From contig NZ_JOMG01000004.1 in assembly GCF_000711225.1 (NCBI RefSeq), forward strand, positions 868,001 through 932,000: a stretch of DNA of 64,000 nt, given 5' to 3'. The translations under genes were made by a program, and so were the position numbers. Source of the DNA: Pelobacter seleniigenes DSM 18267. Lineage in GTDB: Bacteria; Desulfobacterota; Desulfuromonadia; Desulfuromonadales; Geopsychrobacteraceae. Position 1 is the stretch's first letter, and every line of letters begins with the position of its first letter. The notes beneath the pieces were generated by a model, which saw only the letters and a program-made list of their open reading frames with translations, ran no database searches and was not told where the DNA came from. Positions 50,950 through 60,164 of the stretch are shown here, piece after piece.

Positions 50950-52490
50950 TTACGGTTCGGCTGTGGATTCTGCTTCTACTCTTGCTGCTGACCACTTCAG
51001 CCGCTGCAGAAACGCCCCCTCCGGCGTTGCGTGAACTGATCGCCATCGGTCTGGAAAACAACCTGGGACTGCTGACTGAAAAGGTCAATGTCGGCCAGCA
51101 AGCGCAGCAGGTCCAGATCAAGCAGGCCGAATTCGACCCGGAGGTCCAGGCCAAGGTCAGTTATGAAAAGAATTCCACCCCTTATGAGTCGAGCAGTGGA
51201 TTCAGCGGCAACAGTCGGGCCGATACCGCGTCTGGCAAGGTCGGGGTCGGGAAAAAACTGAGCACCGGCATGGAGCTTTCGGTGTCGCTGAATTCTGAAT
51301 GGATGACGGATAACGACTTCAGTAACGATCTGGATGATCGCTACCGGACAGCCCTGATCCTCAGCCTGACCCAGCCTCTGTTGCGCAATCTGGGCCGCGA
51401 CGTCAATCTGACCAGCCTCAGGCTTAGCAGGAACAACCAGCGGCAGGCGTCGTTAAGCTATCTGCTCAAAGCCCAACAATATATTTTGAAACTGGAAGAT
51501 GCCTTCTGGCAACTGGCCGGCAGTGAACAGGTCATTCGGCTCCGTAAAGATTCCCTGGCCCTGGCCCAGGGACTGCTGGAAGCCAACCGGAAGCGCTTTG
51601 CCGCTGGGGTGGTCGCGGTGACCGAGATTCAGGAAGCAGAAACCGCCACGGCCGACCGGGAGCTGAGTTTATCCCAGGCGATTCAGGAGCATAGCCTGCA
51701 ACTTGAGGAGCTCAGCCGGTTGCTCAACTACCAGTTGCCAGAGAACTATCAGCTTGCCGGCAGCGAAGCTTTTCCCGAGGCGGTCGAGCCGCAAAGCTTT
51801 CCCGCGGATCAGGCTCTTTATGATCAGGCCCTGAAAAAGCGCCTTGAACTGAAGATCAATGCCTTTGATATTGAAAATGCCCACTTGCAAAAGAATTATC
51901 AGGCCAATCAATTGCAGCCCAAACTCGATCTCAACCTGCAGGCCGGGCTCAATGGGCTGGCCGGCGAGGATCGGCAGACCGTTCCGGGGAGTCGCTACGA
52001 AGGCGGCTGGCTCGATTCGGCAGGATCCCTTGCCGAAGGGGACGGTTACCAGTGGGGAGTCGGCCTTAATTTTTCCATGCCCCTGGGCAATCGCGAGGCC
52101 CGGGCGCGCTATCAGCTGTCCCGCATGCAGCTGACGCGGGATCGTTATGCTCGGCAGGATCTTGAGCTTGCGGTGCGCAATGAGCTGCGCCAACAGCGGA
52201 TCAATGTCCGCCGTTACCTGGAACAACTGGGGATTGCGGAACGGTTCGCCCAGCTTGCGGAAAAGACCCTGCAGCAGGAACAGCGGCGGCTCGATGAAGG
52301 GCTGTCCGACACCTTCCGCATGATCAGCTTCCAGGAAAATATGATTTCGGCGAAGATCGGTCGCATCAACGCCATGATCCGCTATCACCTGGCCGTTGCC
52401 CGCATGGCCTATGTCAGAGGAAACACTTTTGAGCGGCACCATATTATTATGACTGAAGATAACGAGGAGTTAACCCTTGAGAACTTATAA
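50946..52490 (+). CDS. TolC-family outer-membrane efflux protein
   Basis: 514 residues with a signal peptide ending SAAAE and two internally similar halves (about 60-260 and 290-490), each with long amphipathic helices of the tunnel and beta-strands of the barrel. Typical stretches include LILSLTQPLLRNLGRD, GVVAVTEIQEAETA and NFSMPLGNREARARY. It forms the outer-membrane exit duct for the RND pump encoded next. ATG 50946 overlaps the regulator stop; its own end overlaps the fusion-protein start by 14 bases. Confidence 0.9.
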   Translation: MITVRLWILLLLLLLTTSAAAETPPPALRELIAIGLENNLGLLTEKVNVGQQAQQVQIKQAEFDPEVQAKVSYEKNSTPYESSSGFSGNSRADTASGKVGVGKKLSTGMELSVSLNSEWMTDNDFSNDLDDRYRTALILSLTQPLLRNLGRDVNLTSLRLSRNNQRQASLSYLLKAQQYILKLEDAFWQLAGSEQVIRLRKDSLALAQGLLEANRKRFAAGVVAVTEIQEAETATADRELSLSQAIQEHSLQLEELSRLLNYQLPENYQLAGSEAFPEAVEPQSFPADQALYDQALKKRLELKINAFDIENAHLQKNYQANQLQPKLDLNLQAGLNGLAGEDRQTVPGSRYEGGWLDSAGSLAEGDGYQWGVGLNFSMPLGNREARARYQLSRMQLTRDRYARQDLELAVRNELRQQRINVRRYLEQLGIAERFAQLAEKTLQQEQRRLDEGLSDTFRMISFQENMISAKIGRINAMIRYHLAVARMAYVRGNTFERHHIIMTEDNEELTLENL

Positions 52491-53553
52491 ACGGTCCAGA
52501 GTTGCGCTGTGGTTTGCCCTGATCTGTTTGCTGCTGGTCAGCGGTTGCGATAAAAAGCAGGACGCTGCCGTCCCGGCGGTGGCGGCCGAGCAGCCAGTGG
52601 CAAAGGTGATCCCCGTTGGCGTTGAAACGGTGGCCCGCGAAAATCAGGAGGAAGCGTTCACCTTGCCGGCCAGCCTGGAAGCCTGGGAAGATCTGACCAT
52701 TGCGGCGGAGTTGGCCGGGCCGGTTGAGAAGGTTCATTACTCGGAAGGTGATGCCGTCAAAGCCGGCGACGTTCTGCTGGAGATCGATTCGGATACCATC
52801 AACAGCAACCTGGTGCGGGACGCAGAGAATGTGGCTGTTGCCGAGCGCAAGCTGGAGCGTTATCAGCAGCTTGAAAAGGACGGGCTGGTCAGCCGGCAGG
52901 ACGTTGACGATCTGGAAAACAGTCTGGCCGCGGCCAGGGCCGCCGTACAGACAACGCGCATTCAGCTGGCCAAAAGCAAGCCTAAAGCGCCGGTCAATGG
53001 TATTGTCGACCGGATTTACGTGGATCGCGGTGAATATATCGAGATGGGTAAGCCGCTGCTGCGGCTGGTTCAGGTCGATCGCCTCAAAGTGATTGCCGAT
53101 GTGCCGGAAAAGGATGTTTCCTATCTGCACCTCGGGCAGGCGGTTGAGGTGATGACCGCCGGGATCACTGCGCCTGACGGCCAGGCAATCGAAGGGCGTA
53201 TCGAGCATATTGCTTATGCCGCTGACGATACCACCCGCACCTATCGCACCAAGATCGTCATCGCCAATAAAGACCGGCGGTTGCGGCCGGGAATGATCGT
53301 CCGGGCGGTCTTTGTGCGGCGTAAACTTGACGATGTGATTTCCGTGCCCATGTATGCCCTCATCGACCGGGACGGCGATAAATTCGTTTTCGTTGTTACT
53401 GACGGGATCGCCCATGAGGTTAAAGTCACCATCGGTCGCTCCATTGCCGATCGGATAGTGATTGAGTCCGGTCTTGAGGTTGGGCAACAGCTGGTCGTCA
53501 AAGGGCAGCAATTGCTGGTTGACGGGGCTGCCGTCGTGGTGAGGGGCGAATAA
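52477..53553 (+). CDS. RND efflux periplasmic adaptor (membrane fusion) lipoprotein
   Basis: 358 residues starting at TTG 52477 with GAGGAG upstream; no earlier ATG in frame and the next Met comes after the signal. Signal peptide with lipobox LLVSGC, so it is membrane-tethered. Lipoyl-like halves (DAVKAGDVLLEID and KAPVNGIVDRIYVDRGEYI) flank a short alpha-hairpin, followed by beta-barrel and membrane-proximal domains (RPGMIVRAVF, VIVIESGLEVGQQLVVKG-type end). It bridges the RND pump and TolC. Confidence 0.92.
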   Translation: MRTYKRSRVALWFALICLLLVSGCDKKQDAAVPAVAAEQPVAKVIPVGVETVARENQEEAFTLPASLEAWEDLTIAAELAGPVEKVHYSEGDAVKAGDVLLEIDSDTINSNLVRDAENVAVAERKLERYQQLEKDGLVSRQDVDDLENSLAAARAAVQTTRIQLAKSKPKAPVNGIVDRIYVDRGEYIEMGKPLLRLVQVDRLKVIADVPEKDVSYLHLGQAVEVMTAGITAPDGQAIEGRIEHIAYAADDTTRTYRTKIVIANKDRRLRPGMIVRAVFVRRKLDDVISVPMYALIDRDGDKFVFVVTDGIAHEVKVTIGRSIADRIVIESGLEVGQQLVVKGQQLLVDGAAVVVRGE

Positions 53554-53555
53554 TC

Positions 53556-56500
53556 ATGCTGATTGCCGATGCGGCCATAAACCGGCGCAGTACCGTTTTT
53601 GCGCTGATGGTTATTATCCTGGTGGTTGGGGTCTACAGTTATGTCGTTCTGCCGCGCGAATCTTCGCCGGATATCACCATCCCTTATGTCTTGGTGGTGA
53701 CCACCTATGAAGGGGTCTCTCCCGGGGATATCGAAAGCCTGATCACCCACCCCATCGAACGCAAGCTGAAGGGGCTCAAAGACGTAGAGGAGGTTCGTTC
53801 TGTCTCGGCGGAAGGCTCCTCCATGATTACCATCGAATTTGTCCCCGATATCGACATCGATAATGCCCTGCAACGGGTCCGCGACAAAGTCGACCAGGCC
53901 AAGGGCGACCTGCCCACGGACCTGGAGAACGATCCTTCCATCATGGAGATCAACCTGTCCGAGTTCCCGATCCTGATGGTTTCGATTTCCGGGCAAGTTC
54001 CGGAGACCGTGCTCAAAGCGACCGGGGAGGAGTTGGAAGATCGCCTGGAAGAGATCCCCGGAGTCCTTGATGTGGTGATGAGTGGCGGTCGCGAACGGGA
54101 AATCCGTATTGAGTTCGACCCGGACCGGCTCTATGCCTATCGGATCTCGCTGGCCGAGGTGATGAGTGCCATTCGGCAGGAGAATGTCAATATCCCGGGC
54201 GGCAGTATTGATATCGGCCAGGGGAAATACCTGCTGCGGGTGCCGGGGGAATTTACCGATCCTGCTGAAATCGACAACCTGGTGCTGACCGAGCGGGACG
54301 GCAAGGTCATCTATTTCAAGGATGTCGCCCGTATCCTCGACACCTTTGAGGATCGGGTCAGTTATGCCCGGCTCAATGACCGACGCAGCGTGACCCTGGC
54401 CATCAAAAAACGGACCGGCACCAACATCATTGCCGTGGCCGACCAGGTTTTTGAACTGCTGCACCGGGCCGAGAGCCAGCTGCCGCCGGGCATCGACCTG
54501 GCCGTGACCCTCAATCAGTCCAAGGATATCCGGCGCATGGTGTCCGAGCTGGAAAACAACATCATTTCCGGGCTCATCCTGGTGGTCGCCGTGCTGTTCA
54601 TGTTCCTGGGGCTGCGGAACTCCTTCTTTGTCGCTCTGGCCATTCCGTTTTCCATGCTGATGTCGTTTGCGGTGCTGAACCTGCTCGGCATGACGCTGAA
54701 CATGGTGGTGCTGTTCAGCCTTATTCTGGCTCTGGGAATGCTGGTCGATAACGCCATTGTCATTGTCGAAAACGTTTACCGGCACATGCAGGAAGGGAAG
54801 AGCGGGATTGAAGCGGCCAAGATCGCGGTCACCGAGGTCGGTTGGCCGGTCATCAGCTCAACCATCACCACGTTGTGCGCCTTTTTCCCGATGATCTTCT
54901 GGCCAGGTATCATGGGCGAGTTCATGAAATTCCTGCCCGAGACCCTGATCATCACCCTGTCCGCATCGCTCTTTGTCGCTCTGGTCATCAATCCGACCAT
55001 GTGCGGGCATTTCATGTCCCTGAGCAAAAAGGATCTGCTTGCCGAACGGAAGCCGGCCTGGATTATCCGTTTCTACAGCAGCACCTTGGAATTTGCCCTT
55101 CATCATCGGTTCCTGGTGGTCTGTGCTTCGATTTTGATGCTTTTCGGCGTTGCCGGGACCTATTTTTTCCTCGGTCACGGGGTCGAACTGTTCCCCGATA
55201 CCGAACCGAACCGGGCCTATATCGAGATCAAGGCCCCGGAAGGCACCAACCTCGATGCCAGCAACGCTTTGGCCAAACAGGTTGAGCAGTTTGCCCTGCA
55301 GGAAAAAGATATCCGCTATGTGATCTCTGAGGTCGGGACTTCGGGGAGTGAAGAGGGGGGCGGGAACAGCGTTCAGTCGAACATGAGTAAGATTTCCCTT
55401 GATTTCGCCGAGCGACAGGATCGCAAGGAAGATTCCCGGGAGGTTCTGGATCGGATTCGCCAGCAGGTCACCCCGTTGGCCGGGGCCGAATTCAAGGTCG
55501 AAAAACAGGAAGAGGGGCCGCCCACCGGGCCGCCGGTGAGTGTTGAACTCAGTGGGGACGATATCGAAGTGCTGGGCCGGTTGGTCCAGGAGGCCCGGGA
55601 GAAGATCAAGGATGTCACCGGTCTGGTCGACCTCAAGGACGATTTTGCCAAAGCCAAGCCCGAGATCAGGATCGATGTCGATCGGGAAAAAGCCAGTCTG
55701 TTGAATCTGTCCACGGCGCAAATTTCCGAAATGGTCAAGGCGGCCATCGGCGGGACCAAGCTCGGCGTCTACCGGGAAGGGGAGGACGAGTACGATATTA
55801 TCGCGCGGATGCCTGAGCTGCGGCGGACCTCCCTGGCCGATATTGAAAACCTGTTGATCCCGGCTGCGGATGGGTCGCCGATCCCTTTGTCGACCATCGC
55901 CCATATTCGCGTGGCCGCCGGTTATGGGTCCATTCGCCATATCGACCAGAAACGGGTGGTCACTATTTCCGGTGATACCTTTGGTCGCAACAGCAATGAA
56001 GTCCTGCAGGAAGTACAGGGGCGCCTGACGAGCCTGCACTTGCCGGCAGGCTACCAGATCAACTATTCCGGTGAACAGGAAGAGCAGCAAAAGGCCTCGG
56101 CGTTTCTCGGCAAAGCCTTTATCGCTGCACTGCTGCTCATCATGCTGGTGTTGATCACCCAATTCGATTCGGTGTTGCAGACCCTGATCGTCATGTCGTC
56201 CGTGGTGCTTTCTCTGACCGGGGTTTTCCTTGGGCTGATGATCACGGCCAAACCTTTCGGCATTATCATGACCGGCATCGGGATCATCTCCCTGGCCGGG
56301 GTGGTGGTCAATAATGCCATTGTGCTCATCGATTATATCAACCAGCTCATCAAGGAGGGACTTTCGGTCAGCGATGCCCTGGTGCGGGCCGGCGTGGTTC
56401 GGTTCCGGCCGGTGATGCTGACCGCAGCCACCACGATTCTTGGCCTGCTGCCCATGGCCCTGGGAATCAGCTTTGATTTTAAAACTTTCAGCTGGGAGAT

Positions 56501-56654
56501 CGGTGGCGAATCCGCGCAATGGTGGGGACCGATGGCGGTCGCGGTCATTTTCGGGCTGGCTTTTGCCACTCTGTTGACCCTGGTGGTGGTGCCGGTCTTA
56601 TATTCCCTGGCTGATTCGGCAAAGCGGCGTTTCTATCGCCGCAAAGCGGGTTAG
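53556..56654 (+). CDS. RND-family inner-membrane efflux pump
   Basis: 1032 residues, AcrB/MexB/MdtC-type (HAE1-like). Twelve helices in two halves, each with a large periplasmic loop; helix 4 carries LILALGMLVDNAIVIVENV with the proton-relay Asp pair, and the second half has IGIISLAGVVVNNAIVLIDYIN. The N-terminus ALMVIILVVGVYSYVVLPRE and VSPGDIESLITHPIE are typical. It exports drugs, fatty acids or other amphiphiles by proton motive force. It is two bases after the adaptor gene. The substrate is unknown; its proximity to a lipid cluster is only suggestive. Confidence 0.95.
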   Translation: MLIADAAINRRSTVFALMVIILVVGVYSYVVLPRESSPDITIPYVLVVTTYEGVSPGDIESLITHPIERKLKGLKDVEEVRSVSAEGSSMITIEFVPDIDIDNALQRVRDKVDQAKGDLPTDLENDPSIMEINLSEFPILMVSISGQVPETVLKATGEELEDRLEEIPGVLDVVMSGGREREIRIEFDPDRLYAYRISLAEVMSAIRQENVNIPGGSIDIGQGKYLLRVPGEFTDPAEIDNLVLTERDGKVIYFKDVARILDTFEDRVSYARLNDRRSVTLAIKKRTGTNIIAVADQVFELLHRAESQLPPGIDLAVTLNQSKDIRRMVSELENNIISGLILVVAVLFMFLGLRNSFFVALAIPFSMLMSFAVLNLLGMTLNMVVLFSLILALGMLVDNAIVIVENVYRHMQEGKSGIEAAKIAVTEVGWPVISSTITTLCAFFPMIFWPGIMGEFMKFLPETLIITLSASLFVALVINPTMCGHFMSLSKKDLLAERKPAWIIRFYSSTLEFALHHRFLVVCASILMLFGVAGTYFFLGHGVELFPDTEPNRAYIEIKAPEGTNLDASNALAKQVEQFALQEKDIRYVISEVGTSGSEEGGGNSVQSNMSKISLDFAERQDRKEDSREVLDRIRQQVTPLAGAEFKVEKQEEGPPTGPPVSVELSGDDIEVLGRLVQEAREKIKDVTGLVDLKDDFAKAKPEIRIDVDREKASLLNLSTAQISEMVKAAIGGTKLGVYREGEDEYDIIARMPELRRTSLADIENLLIPAADGSPIPLSTIAHIRVAAGYGSIRHIDQKRVVTISGDTFGRNSNEVLQEVQGRLTSLHLPAGYQINYSGEQEEQQKASAFLGKAFIAALLLIMLVLITQFDSVLQTLIVMSSVVLSLTGVFLGLMITAKPFGIIMTGIGIISLAGVVVNNAIVLIDYINQLIKEGLSVSDALVRAGVVRFRPVMLTAATTILGLLPMALGISFDFKTFSWEIGGESAQWWGPMAVAVIFGLAFATLLTLVVVPVLYSLADSAKRRFYRRKAG

Positions 56655-56959
56655 CCGTCTTTGCCGAATTGGCTGCAGTCATTCCGCTGAAATTTTCCTT
56701 CTGCCAGGGGATGCCGATAGCAGCCCAAAAAGCCGCAACAGGGCGGTAAAATCTTCGCTGTGAAAAAGAGTATGACGCCACGGAAATTTTGTTAAACCTG
56801 CTTATTTCAGCGGGTTTTGGATTTGACAAGAGTTGAGGCTTGAGGTAGAAGAATCGACAGAGAGATCATTTGTCCGGATCCGTTTAAGCCCGCCAATTCA
56901 GGTCGGAATTCAACGATGGCCTTGATCCGGAAAACTTAATGTGTGAAAGGTGAATTGTT
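56655..56959 (+). other. Intergenic region with a candidate promoter for the aminotransferase
   Basis: 305 bases without a gene. TTGACA (56823-56828), a 17-base spacer and TAGAAG (56846-56851) form a plausible sigma-70 promoter. Downstream are TCCGGATC (56873-56880) and GATCCGGA (56924-56931), an 8-bp inverted repeat 43 bases apart that may be an operator or a leader stem. Confidence 0.45.
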
Positions 56960-58150
56960 ATGTTCGAAAAGGTCCAAGTTGCTCCTGCTGACCCGATTCT
57001 CGGTTTGTCCGAACTCTTCAAAGCCGATCCGAATCCTGAAAAGATCAATCTTTCAGTCGGCGTTTATCAGGATAACAACGGTAAAACCCCGATTCTTGAA
57101 ACCGTTAAAGAAGCCGAAAAAATCATTTACGGCAGCGAAGGTTCCAAAGGTTATCTGCCGATGACCGGCGATCCCGTCTATTGCGCCACGACCCAGGAAC
57201 TGCTGTTTGGCGAAGGGCACGATATCATCACCAGTAAACGCGCGGCAACTGCGCAATGTCCCGGTGGAACCGGTGCCCTGCGGGTGGCCGGCGACTATCT
57301 GCACCTGCTTCATCCGGATGCCAAAATCTGGCTGAGCGATCCGACCTGGGCGAACCATAATACCATCTTCAAAGCGGCGGGCCTGCAGTGTGAAAAGTAC
57401 GCTTACCGCAACCCGAAGACCAACGGTCTCGACTTTGACGCCATGCTGGCTTCCATCAAGCAGATCCCGGCTGGTGACGTCATCCTCCTGCACGGTTGTT
57501 GCCACAACCCGACCGGCATCGACCCGACTCCTGAACAATGGGCGAAAATCGGTGCCGTCCTGGCTGAACGTGGCATCCTGCCGTTGGTTGACTTTGCCTA
57601 CCAGGGACTTGCAGACGGCATCGAAGAAGACCGTCAGGGGCTGCTTGAACTGGTTAAACATGTCAAGCAACTGCTGATCTGTTCCAGCTATTCGAAAAAC
57701 TTCGGTCTTTACTGCGAGCGGACCGGCGCACTGACCGTCGTTGCCGACAACCCAGAACAGGCCGCTACGGTCATGAGCCAGGTCAAGCTCAGAATCCGTT
57801 ACATTTACTCCAATCCGCCAGCCCATGGCGGTAAAATTGTCGCTACTATCCTCAGTAACAAGGAGCTGAAAGCTCGCTGGATTGAAGAAGTGGCCGGCAT
57901 TCGCAACCGGATTAATGAAATGCGGCATCTTTTTGTCAAAACGCTGAAAGAAAAAGGTGTTGACCAGGATTTCTCGTCGATTATCGAGCAACGCGGGATG
58001 TTCAGCTTCTCCGGGCTGAGCAAAGAACAGGTCCTGCGGTTGCGGGATGAGTACTCCATCTATATTGTCGACTCAGGCCGGATCAATGTTGCCGGAATGA
58101 CCACCTCCAATATGGATAAACTGTGCGAGGCGATTAAGTCCGTTCTTTAA
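56960..58150 (+). CDS. Aromatic/aspartate aminotransferase (class I, TyrB/AspC-like)
   Basis: 396 residues, PLP enzyme exchanging amino groups between aspartate or aromatic amino acids and 2-oxoglutarate. LSVGVYQDNNGKTPIL (the type Ib start), LSDPTWANHNTIF, LLHGCCHNPTGIDPT (cofactor-binding Asn), VDFAYQGLADG (Asp and Tyr), SSYSKNFGLYCERTG with Lys246 as Schiff-base lysine, and IRYIYSNPPAHGG. ATG 56960 is preceded by AAAGGTGAA. Followed by a terminator, so single-gene transcription is likely. Confidence 0.92.
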   Translation: MFEKVQVAPADPILGLSELFKADPNPEKINLSVGVYQDNNGKTPILETVKEAEKIIYGSEGSKGYLPMTGDPVYCATTQELLFGEGHDIITSKRAATAQCPGGTGALRVAGDYLHLLHPDAKIWLSDPTWANHNTIFKAAGLQCEKYAYRNPKTNGLDFDAMLASIKQIPAGDVILLHGCCHNPTGIDPTPEQWAKIGAVLAERGILPLVDFAYQGLADGIEEDRQGLLELVKHVKQLLICSSYSKNFGLYCERTGALTVVADNPEQAATVMSQVKLRIRYIYSNPPAHGGKIVATILSNKELKARWIEEVAGIRNRINEMRHLFVKTLKEKGVDQDFSSIIEQRGMFSFSGLSKEQVLRLRDEYSIYIVDSGRINVAGMTTSNMDKLCEAIKSVL

Positions 58151-58174
58151 TGACCGGAGCAACAGCAGCAAACC

Positions 58175-58218
58175 CATCAGGGCCTGCATAATCCCTTATG
58201 TCAGGCCCTGATGTTTGT
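58175..58218 (+). terminator. Terminator-like hairpin after the aminotransferase gene
   Basis: 12-bp perfect stem CATCAGGGCCTG (58175-58186) with CAGGCCCTGATG (58202-58213), 15-nt loop, then TTTGTTA. The T-run is short, so termination may be incomplete. Confidence 0.75.
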
Positions 58219-58315
58219 TACGGAAAAACAATTATTTAAATTGGCTTCTTGCGCGGTCTTCTTTTGAAGCCTTTTGGGCATGTAACTCCACTGGGAAAAA
58301 GTATAATATTTTTCC

Positions 58316-58344
58316 TTGACGGTGCTGATAATCTTTGCTAGAAA
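58316..58344 (+). promoter_or_regulatory. Promoter of tRNA-Gln
   Basis: TTGACG (58316-58321), exactly 17 bases, TAGAAA (58339-58344), with the tRNA 15 bases downstream. Confidence 0.6.
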
Positions 58345-58358
58345 GTGCATCTCTTTGA

Positions 58359-58433
58359 TGGGGCGTCGCCAAGCGGTAAGGCACCGGATTTTGATTCCGG
58401 CATTCCCAGGTTCGAATCCTGGCGCCCCAGCCA
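58359..58433 (+). tRNA. tRNA-Gln (TTG)
   Basis: 75-nt cloverleaf with acceptor TGGGGCG/CGCCCCA, anticodon loop TTTTGAT giving TTG (UUG), T-arm CCAGG-TTCGAAT-CCTGG and encoded CCA. Its T-arm 3' half and acceptor end are repeated twice downstream. Confidence 0.95.
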
Positions 58434-58753
58434 CTTTAAAAATATCAGTGTTCTCCAGGATTCGAAGCGGAACGAGCGCTGACTGAATGTCAGAAAAGCG
58501 GCCCGGATGGCCGCGGCAGCGAGCGAAGGGGAGCCGACGCAGGAACCGCCACGACGGCGGTGACGGAGTGGGCGAATCCTGGCGCCCCAGCCACCAAAAA
58601 AATATCAGTGCTCTCCAGGATTCGAAGCGGAACGAGCGCTGACTGAATGTCAGAAGAGCGGCCCGGATGGCCGCGGCAGCGAGCGAAGGGGAGCCGACGC
58701 AGGAACCGCCACGACGGCGGTGACGAAGTGGGCGAATCCTGGCGCCCCAGCCA
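58414..58753 (+). repeat. 160-bp tandem repeat containing the 3' end of tRNA-Gln
   Basis: GAATCCTGGCGCCCCAGCCAC occurs at 58414, 58574 and 58734, exactly 160 bases apart, with two nearly identical units between. The first copy is the real tRNA end. Each unit contains CCAGGATTCGAA, the reverse complement of the T-arm, followed by compact GC-rich hairpins (GCGGCC..GGCCGC, ACCGCC..GGCGGT). No coding capacity. Confidence 0.9.
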
Positions 58754-58815
58754 CTTTAAAATAATTCAGGGCAACCTGTGCAATAGTTAACCGTCATCCC
58801 GAGGGGTGGCGACTG

Positions 58816-58845
58816 AAAGGATGGAGTCTCGACTTCATCCTTTTT
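58816..58845 (+). terminator. Terminator-like hairpin after the tRNA-Gln repeats
   Basis: AAAGGATG (58816) pairs with CATCCTTT (to 58843), extended inward by AGTC/GACT to a 2-nt loop, followed by T residues. It plausibly ends the tRNA-Gln transcript after the repeats. Confidence 0.6.
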
Positions 58846-58914
58846 ACGTATTAGGCTTAGCTTTGACCGCCATAAAAGTTCCATTCCGTTTATCGCTCTG
58901 ACCAAGGAATTTGC

Positions 58915-59877
58915 ATGATGAAGTCAACATCTCAGCTCAACTCCGTCGATTCCGCCGATTTTCAATTCTGGTTGCCGCCCGAAGGCATGACCCTGACCAT
59001 CGGGCCGGACAGCCCGGACCTGGACGTACCGCAGATCCCACTGCCGATTCGCACCGCGGACCTGACCGTCGGGCAGCAGCCCTCGGAAAAAGCCATCGGC
59101 GACGGGCTCTACGAATACCTGTGCCGGTTTCCCGCCTGCGACCATGCCGCTGACTATGCACGGATTTTGGAGCAGGCGTATCCTTTTCTGATTTCTGATA
59201 TCGGCTCTCAGCTGATTCTTCTTGATGTCAAAGCGGTTGATGCCGATGGCCTCCAGCGCAAAATCGCTTTACTGAAAATCCTCCATTACCTTGACCCGGA
59301 CAATTTCGGACCGCTGCATAAGATCGGAGTCGGCTATTTTGATCTGGCCCATAATTACGGCGAGCTGCTTCATGTCCAGATGTATCTGCGCGATGCCCGC
59401 AGCTGGCTGGAAAAGGCCCGCCGCAGCAAGCCGACGGACACGGCCAATCTTAATTACCTGGGGCAGGTCTGCTATCTGGCCGGGAATTACAATCAGGCCA
59501 AACTGTATTGGAAGATTGCCGCTGACCAGCTTGAAGAGGGTTCTTCCAGGGAAGAACTCGCCCAACGCGTCGAAAGGATCGTCGCCGGGCAGTTGCCGAT
59601 TGAGCCTCTGGTCGAAAACCTGGAAGCGGTCGGCGTCGCTTTGGAGCATTTTGCGGTTGAGGAATTTTCGCAGGCCTGTAACATTATGGAAGACCTTGCG
59701 GGAAACAGCAGCATTGCCGTTGAACTGCCCAGCACCGACTTTTTTTACTTTCTTGGGCTGTGTCGGGAAAAATGCCAAAATCTGCCGGGTGCCAAAGATG
59801 CTTTTGCCCGGGCTTTGACCATTGATCCGGAGCATGAACCGTCGCTGGATGCACAGAAAAGATTAGCGACCCACTAG
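58915..59877 (+). CDS. Tetratricopeptide-repeat protein
   Basis: 320 residues, no signal peptide, so cytoplasmic. TPR-like helices in the middle and at the end: LHKIGVGYFDLAHNYGE, ARSWLEKARRSKPTDTANLNYLGQVCYLAGNYNQAK (read as two helices) and FYFLGLCREKCQNLPGAKDAFARALTIDPEHEP, the last being a good consensus TPR. The N-terminal ~100 residues are acidic and unique. Probably a protein-interaction scaffold. ATG 58915 (or 58918) has AAGGAA upstream. No neighbouring partner is obvious. Confidence 0.65.
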   Translation: MMKSTSQLNSVDSADFQFWLPPEGMTLTIGPDSPDLDVPQIPLPIRTADLTVGQQPSEKAIGDGLYEYLCRFPACDHAADYARILEQAYPFLISDIGSQLILLDVKAVDADGLQRKIALLKILHYLDPDNFGPLHKIGVGYFDLAHNYGELLHVQMYLRDARSWLEKARRSKPTDTANLNYLGQVCYLAGNYNQAKLYWKIAADQLEEGSSREELAQRVERIVAGQLPIEPLVENLEAVGVALEHFAVEEFSQACNIMEDLAGNSSIAVELPSTDFFYFLGLCREKCQNLPGAKDAFARALTIDPEHEPSLDAQKRLATH

Positions 59878-59945
59878 AGAGTTGTCATCTGGAAACACTG
59901 GATGGCGATAATTAAGTTTTCAGATTGGAACCTAGAGAGAAAATC

Positions 59946-60104
59946 ATGGATTCGATACGGTTTGCGGATGTTTTATTCACGATTGTTGTCCTGGCCATCA
60001 CCTTCGGGATTTTGTATCTGGTCCATCAGGCCAGAAAGAAAACCGCCTCTCCTGCGGCAGAGGATCTGTCCACCGAATCGTCCGAAGAGGACGAGGACAG
60101 CTGA
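59946..60104 (+). CDS. Small single-span membrane protein, 52 residues
   Basis: ATG 59946 with AGAGAGAAA upstream, stop TGA 60102. One hydrophobic helix (about 9-27: VLFTIVVLAITFGILYLV) is followed by RKK (inside-positive) and a very acidic tail ending EEDEDS. It sits between the TPR and CCA-enzyme genes on the same strand. The helix, basic flank and stop position make a real gene likely. No family recognised. Confidence 0.5.
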   Translation: MDSIRFADVLFTIVVLAITFGILYLVHQARKKTASPAAEDLSTESSEEDEDS

Positions 60105-60164
60105 AGGGGGGGATAGGGGAGGAGCGCCCGTCTTTGCCGTTAGGCCTCATTGCGGTACCGGTCC

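Noticed and set aside
53241-56519. Long open frames on the minus strand (514 and 553 codons) opposite the RND pump and adaptor genes
   Set aside because: They are antisense to highly conserved genes, have His/Gln/Asp-rich low-complexity translations and no domain; such frames are expected in GC-rich codon-biased DNA.
58414-58753. Possible CRISPR array downstream of tRNA-Gln
   Set aside because: Only three copies of a 21-base tRNA end with identical 139-base intervals; spacers are the same, not unique, and no cas gene is near.
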